NCBI GenBank assembly: GCA_002353835.1
Contig: DEKL01000030.1
Span: 172 to 6,802 of the forward strand
Length of the DNA: 6,631 bases
Reading direction: 5' to 3'
DNA from: Alphaproteobacteria bacterium UBA2723
GTDB taxonomy: Bacteria > Pseudomonadota > Alphaproteobacteria > RF32 > CAG-239
Shown: positions 5,709-6,631 of the stretch, piece by piece
Layout of the letters: every line of letters begins with the position of its first letter
Position numbering within the stretch: position 1 is the first letter of the stretch
Program-made: the position numbers and the translations under genes
The notes under the pieces: model-generated
What the model saw: only the letters and a program-made list of their open reading frames with translations
Told to the model about the DNA's origin: nothing
Database searches by the model: none

Positions 5709-6494
5709 CTTGCTTTTGACAGCGCGGTGGAGAATATACAATCCCAACAACAAAAATGGCAAAGATAATAATTGTCCGAGGGTTGTGTGTCCGAAAATAA
5801 AGCCTATTTGCTGATCCGGTTCTCTGAAAAATTCCATAACAAATCTGGAAGATGCATAAAATATAAGAAAAACAGCGGAAATAAAGCCTGTATGCTCACG
5901 TACATAAGCCTTGCGCCACAACAGGTTAAGAATAATGAGTAATAAAACGCCTTCGCTTAAAGCTTCATATATTTGCGAGGGATGGCGAGGCAAATACCCT
6001 CCCTCCGGAAATTTAACGGCCCATGGCACGGTTGTAACTCGTCCCCATAATTCGCCGTTAACAAAATTGGCAATTCTCCCGAGAAAAATTCCGATTGGTA
6101 CATAAAGCGCCACAATATCCGTAATTTTTAAGTATGGGAATTTTTCCTTGCGAGCAAAGCAATATAATCCTAAGATAACACCGATAATTCCCCCGTGAAA
6201 AGACATGCCGCCATGCCAAACGGCAAAAATTTCCTCCGGATGCTGCCAAAAATAACCATTTCCGTAGCAAAGAACATAACCTAATCTTCCGCCTAAGATA
6301 ATACCGAGAGTTGTATAAAAGACCAAATCATCAAGCTGATTAGAGGAAATTCCCAAATCATATTTTTTAATATTAAGCTTCGTTAACCACCAAGCTGATA
6401 GAATACCCAAAAGATACGCTAATGCATACCAACGTATTTGAAAAGAACCTAAGGTTAAAGCAGCGGGTGAAATATCCGGAAAATCAATATACAT
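5700..6494 (-). CDS. lgt: Phosphatidylglycerol--prolipoprotein diacylglyceryl transferase
   Basis: Lgt is an inner-membrane enzyme that moves the diacylglyceryl group of phosphatidylglycerol onto the lipobox cysteine of prolipoproteins, the first step of lipoprotein maturation. The 264 residues (counted from the ATG at 6494) show the family pattern: IRWYALAY (20-27), HGGMSFHGG (94-102), GRIANFVNGELWGR (139-152), RHPSQIYEA (170-178), SRFVMEFFREPD (216-227) and TLGQLLSLPF (238-247). Residues matching the essential E. coli ones appear kept: Y23, H100, R140, N143, E148, R217 and E221. About seven membrane segments are expected. I chose ATG at 6494, eleven bases after AGGAG (6510-6506). An upstream GTG at 6506 overlaps the ribosome binding site and is unlikely; a TTG at 6500, five bases from AGGAG, is possible. 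The stop codon overlaps that of the convergent neighbour by four bases. Confidence 0.97.
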   Translation of the reverse strand: MYIDFPDISPAALTLGSFQIRWYALAYLLGILSAWWLTKLNIKKYDLGISSNQLDDLVFYTTLGIILGGRLGYVLCYGNGYFWQHPEEIFAVWHGGMSFHGGIIGVILGLYCFARKEKFPYLKITDIVALYVPIGIFLGRIANFVNGELWGRVTTVPWAVKFPEGGYLPRHPSQIYEALSEGVLLLIILNLLWRKAYVREHTGFISAVFLIFYASSRFVMEFFREPDQQIGFIFGHTTLGQLLSLPFLLLGLYILHRAVKSKKA

Positions 6495-6505
6495 AAGCAA
6501 AAACA

Positions 6506-6517
6506 CTCCTTTAAAGG
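6506..6517 (-). promoter_or_regulatory. lgt: lgt ribosome binding site within a palindrome
   Basis: AGGAG (6510-6506) shares its first bases with a perfect 10-bp palindrome CCTTTAAAGG (6508-6517). The palindrome has no loop, so RNA folding on itself is weak; it may be chance in AT-rich DNA. The site guides the choice among three possible lgt starts. Confidence 0.6.
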
Positions 6518-6631
6518 GTACCAGTCAACAATGTCTTAAATTTATATTAAGAAAAAAATATAATCCACATAAAAAAGTCAAAAAAAAGAGTGTTAAAAAT
6601 AAGCGCTTGAAATAAAATATTTTTCGCAAAT
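6518..6631 (-). other. Upstream region of lgt, no clear promoter
   Basis: This is AT-rich DNA at the window edge. On the minus strand, TTGACT (6581-6576) and TATATT (6562-6557) are present but only 13 bases apart, too close for a standard sigma-70 promoter. An 8-bp palindrome AAGCGCTT sits at 6601-6608. No coding sequence is recognisable here. The promoter of lgt may lie here in a weaker form or beyond the window. Confidence 0.35.

Noticed and set aside
6504..6506. GTG at 6506 as the start of lgt
   Set aside because: It overlaps the AGGAG ribosome binding site, leaving no spacing, and the extra residues MFLL are not part of the usual family N-terminus.
6557..6581. TTGACT and TATATT upstream of lgt as a promoter
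   Set aside because: The spacer is only 13 bases, outside the usual 16-18.

Overview
This AT-rich window carries four genes and fits a low-GC alphaproteobacterium, probably a host-associated or gut-type lineage. The taxonomic hint comes from the QueA N-terminus (MRVDLFDFEL..., with ..NPRDTSKLL), which closely follows the alphaproteobacterial form of that enzyme, and from an Lgt of similar style. The exact lineage is inference; no ribosomal RNA or other marker is present.

Layout, left to right. Bases 34-66 hold a strong intrinsic terminator on the minus strand. Bases 86-3202 (minus) encode a 1038-residue protein that I do not recognise. It has a helical N-terminal part of about 230 residues, then a lysine-rich hydrophobic segment ending in a lipobox-like MSSC, then about 780 residues that look exported. 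The exported part contains repeated modules and what looks like an old internal duplication. Bases 3203-3394 are a divergent promoter region. queA (3395-4477, plus) makes the queuosine precursor in tRNA. After 53 bases comes a plus-strand gene (4531-5703) for a membrane protein with about 7-8 transmembrane segments and a degenerate GGDEF domain. lgt (5700-6494, minus), for prolipoprotein diacylglyceryl transferase, converges on it with a 4-base stop-codon overlap. Bases 6507-6631 are the lgt upstream region.

How the genes relate. queA and lgt are housekeeping genes (tRNA modification and lipoprotein maturation) with intact family motifs. queA and the GGDEF-like gene are on the same strand and could be cotranscribed. 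The large minus-strand gene has its own promoters, ribosome binding site and terminator, so it appears to be a single-gene transcription unit. There is a possible functional link between Lgt and the lipobox-like site of the large protein, but nothing in the layout proves it.

No tRNA, rRNA, CRISPR array, insertion sequence or phage gene was seen. The least explained item is the 1038-residue repeat protein; the second is the membrane protein with a GGDEF domain that has lost its catalytic signature.
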